Made by a program: the position numbers and the translations under genes. Positions 31,339-33,024 of a DNA stretch of 33,024 bases are shown piece after piece. Where the stretch lies: positions 10,056 through 43,079 of the forward strand of contig NZ_MWLN01000225.1 in the NCBI RefSeq assembly GCF_002198655.1, in the 5' to 3' direction. Below the pieces are notes generated by a model. It was not told the origin of the DNA. It searched no databases and was given only the letters and a program-made list of their open reading frames with translations. Position 1 is the stretch's first letter; each line of letters starts with the position of its first letter. This DNA comes from Kineosporia sp. A_224 (GTDB taxonomy: Bacteria; Actinomycetota; Actinomycetes; Actinomycetales; Kineosporiaceae).

Positions 31339-31758
31339 GGGTCCACGCTCCTGTCCGTCCCCACGAGTCTGCCGTGCCGGCTCGTGACCGGCGCGCCGTC
31401 CTCGTGGGTAGTTTTGAATTCAACTATCCGGAGAACGGTACAGGACGCCGGGACATTCCGGCAGCGGACGACGGGGGCGGACGACGGGGGCGGGCGTGGC
31501 CTCGAAGAGGCGCCGGAACGCCAGGAGGCGGGGGCCGGTGACCTCCCCGTGGAGTCACCGACGCCCCGCCCCGGGGACCGCCCCCGGTCCCGCCTCAGCG
31601 ACGATAGTCATCGCTACGCATGTTTGAAAGCGTTCTCCACGCCTGTCCACTACTTGTCAACTATGGTGTGACCCGCGTATGGAGGCCGTGTCAGGGCGGT
31701 TGATCTCGGGGCCATCGCCACATCCGCCGGTACCGGGCGGACGACTTACGGGGCACGT
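31339..31758. other. 420-base divergent intergenic region with A+T islands and repeats
   Basis: No gene is seen. From left to right it has the pirin leader, the palindrome at 31409-31426, two 13-bp direct repeats (CGGACGACGGGGG at 31465-31477 and 31478-31490), a CGAT-AGTC-ATCG inverted repeat near 31602-31613, and a lower-GC stretch (31600-31670) with TTTGAAAGCGTTCTC and ACTTGTCAACTATGG. TTGTCA at 31654-31659 with TATGGA at 31678-31683 is a weak promoter candidate for the gene at 31759. Confidence 0.5.
31409..31426. promoter_or_regulatory. MarR-type palindromic operator upstream of the pirins
   Basis: TAGTTTTGAATTCAACTA has a perfect core TTGAATTCAA (31414-31423) flanked by TAGTT and CTA. 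It is strikingly A+T-rich for this genome and sits about 70 bases before the start of the pirin unit. TTGAATTCAA-like palindromes are bound by MarR-family repressors in related systems; the specific protein is unknown. Confidence 0.65.
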
Positions 31759-32901
31759 GTGGCAACGATGACCGGGGGAACCTCCGGGCCGACGCCGGAC
31801 GGGCGGGCCGACGACGGCCCGACCGTCGTCGCGGTCCGTCACGACGACCTGGGCGGCCTGCGGGTCGAGCGGTCCGGCAGGAACGGTGCGCCGGACCTCG
31901 ACGCGCCGCCCGAGGACGACGGCGACCACGGCGACCCGGACGACGTCGGGCAGGTCGACGTCGACACCCTCAACCGCGACCTCATGGCCCTGCGCAAGGG
32001 CCGCGCGCTGCAGTCCCCGGGGCTGGTGTCCCGGCTCGGGCCGGCCCTCGTCGCGGCCCTCGACCTCGACCTCGCCCTCCCGGAGACCGAGCTGCGCCGG
32101 CTGGCCCAGAGCGGCATCGTCGAGGCGGCGCAGGCGCTCGCCGGGGACCTGCGCGAGGCCGTGCTCGTGAGCCTGGCCGTCGACGGCTGGACGAACGTGC
32201 CGCTGCTCACCGACCGGATCGACGCCATCGCGACCGCGATGGACCGCGACGCCCGGACGGCGCGACGCCGGCTCGACGCCGCGACCCGCCAGCTCGCCGA
32301 CGCCCTGGCGTCCCGGCAGGCCGGCGAACCGGGCAACCCGTTCGCCCCGACCGGCTGGTACGTCGAGAGCCTCGCGGCCACCATGCGGCTCGACTCGGCG
32401 TCCGCCCGGCTCACCGAGGACCGCGTCATCGTCGCCGACGCCGACGGGCTCGACACCGTGACGGCGACGCTGAGCGTCCAGGCGCTCGAGCCGGGGACCC
32501 TGCCCGAGCTCGGCATCGTCGCCGAGGCGGGCTGCCGGATCCGGGGCGCGCACCGCGTCTCGGAGAGCCACTGGCGGTACGAGCTGGCCCTGCCGCGGCC
32601 GCTGCGGGCCGGCGAGCGCCACCGGTACGTCGTGAGCTTCTCCGCGGACCGGGACCGGATGCGGCCGCACTACGTGCTCATCCCGCTGCGTCGCACGCGG
32701 CGGTTCTCCGCCGAGATCCGGTTCGCCGACGCCGACGCGGTGGCGCTCGCCTGGCGCCTGGACGGCGTCCCGCCGGCGGTGCTCGAGGACGCGCACCCGA
32801 CGACCCGCACGCTGACCCCGGACGAGACCGGGGTGATCCGGGTCCGGTTCGAGCAGGTCGTCCAGGGGCTCTGCTACGGCGTCCAGTGGCGCTGGGCCTG
32901 A
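31759..32901 (+). CDS. Unrecognised 380-residue protein, helical plus beta-rich domain
   Basis: I do not recognise this protein. Residues ~1-70 are Gly/Asp-rich and probably disordered. Residues ~70-200 are helical: VDTLNRDLMALRKGRALQSP, LVSRLGPALVAALDLD, ETELRRLAQSGIVEAAQALA, DRIDAIATAMDRDARTARRR, LDAATRQLADALAS. This LNRDLxxLRKGRxLxxPxLxxRLGP layout occurs at the N-terminus of actinobacterial regulators, in my memory. Residues ~210-380 are beta-rich, with TATLSVQALEPGTLPELGIV, HWRYELALPRPLRAGERHRY and RFEQVVQGLCYGVQWRW. There is no membrane segment. The start is GTG 31759 (ATG 31768 also possible); no ribosome site is clear. It is divergent from the pirin genes across a long control region. 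Confidence 0.75.
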   Translation: MATMTGGTSGPTPDGRADDGPTVVAVRHDDLGGLRVERSGRNGAPDLDAPPEDDGDHGDPDDVGQVDVDTLNRDLMALRKGRALQSPGLVSRLGPALVAALDLDLALPETELRRLAQSGIVEAAQALAGDLREAVLVSLAVDGWTNVPLLTDRIDAIATAMDRDARTARRRLDAATRQLADALASRQAGEPGNPFAPTGWYVESLAATMRLDSASARLTEDRVIVADADGLDTVTATLSVQALEPGTLPELGIVAEAGCRIRGAHRVSESHWRYELALPRPLRAGERHRYVVSFSADRDRMRPHYVLIPLRRTRRFSAEIRFADADAVALAWRLDGVPPAVLEDAHPTTRTLTPDETGVIRVRFEQVVQGLCYGVQWRWA

Positions 32902-32979
32902 CCACCGACCGGCCCGCCGACCACTGACCCGACCGCTCGTCCGGGGCCGGCCCGTCCACACCCCCGGACCGGGCCCGGC

Positions 32980-33000
32980 TTGTCCACAGGGGCATGCCCC
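32980..33000. other. DnaA-box-like 9-mer next to a 12-bp palindrome
   Basis: TTGTCCACA at 32980-32988 equals the actinobacterial DnaA box and is directly followed by the perfect palindrome GGGGCATGCCCC (32989-33000). It stands in the spacer after the 380-residue protein gene, which shows no other feature to the window end. A single box has little meaning; the palindrome may be an operator of the next gene outside the window. Confidence 0.3.
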
Positions 33001-33024
33001 GACAGCCCCGGACCGTCACCCCCG

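Noticed and set aside
32980-32988. Replication origin suggested by a DnaA box
   Set aside because: There is one box only, no cluster, no A+T-rich unwinding element and no dnaA or dnaN nearby.
1-33024. CRISPR array, tRNA/rRNA genes, insertion sequences or integrated phage
   Set aside because: No regularly spaced repeats, no cloverleaf or rRNA motifs, and no transposase, integrase or structural phage proteins were seen on either strand. The repeats present are in-gene or short.

Overview
The window is very GC-rich (roughly three quarters G+C by eye), with near-saturated G/C third codon positions, many GTG starts and actinobacterial gene families. It looks like chromosomal DNA of a motile high-GC actinomycete. 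Genus cannot be fixed from this sequence; a Cellulomonas-, Kineococcus- or Geodermatophilus-like organism is only a guess. There are no tRNA or rRNA genes, insertion sequences, prophage genes or CRISPR arrays.

Layout. 1-1627 (-): 3'-truncated soluble chemotaxis receptor with 90-residue tandem repeats. The first ~26 bases are an inverted piece of the same gene, which suggests a chimeric end. 1923-12487 (-): a tightly coupled eight-gene catabolic operon. In transcription order it encodes a DinB/TIGR03084 protein, an AtuA-family protein, acyl-CoA carboxylase beta and alpha subunits, an acyl-CoA dehydrogenase, a methylglutaconyl-CoA-hydratase-like enoyl-CoA hydratase, an acyl-CoA ligase and a TetR regulator. 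The set resembles leucine/isovalerate (Liu) and acyclic terpene (Atu) degradation. The acid would be activated, dehydrogenated, carboxylated at a gamma carbon and hydrated; the true substrate is unknown. 12677-14257 (+): a divergent luciferase-like monooxygenase fused to hemerythrin.

14278-15678 (-): GH1 beta-glucosidase behind a near-perfect CebR operator. 15921-21394 (+): a membrane-anchored single-module Pls/PosA-type NRPS and an M1 metallopeptidase. A phosphopantetheinyl transferase that could activate the NRPS carrier domain converges on them from the other strand, behind a shikimate-dehydrogenase-like gene. This is the best candidate for an undescribed biosynthetic system.

22958-25045 (-): a 74-residue protein, a DMT-type transporter and a phosphatidylcholine-synthase-like CDP-alcohol transferase. 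25353-25952 (+): a DM13 protein converging on a histidine kinase/response regulator pair (25981-27902, -). 27996-29455 (+): a degenerate macro-domain protein, a small unknown protein (possibly frameshifted) and a VOC protein. 29466-31338 (-): two pirins behind a MarR-like palindrome. 31759-32901 (+): an unrecognised 380-residue protein.

Several genes lack a Shine-Dalgarno sequence and instead have an NANNNT hexamer 5-6 bases before the start codon. This is the actinobacterial leaderless signature. In one case the stop codon of the NRPS is part of the hexamer.
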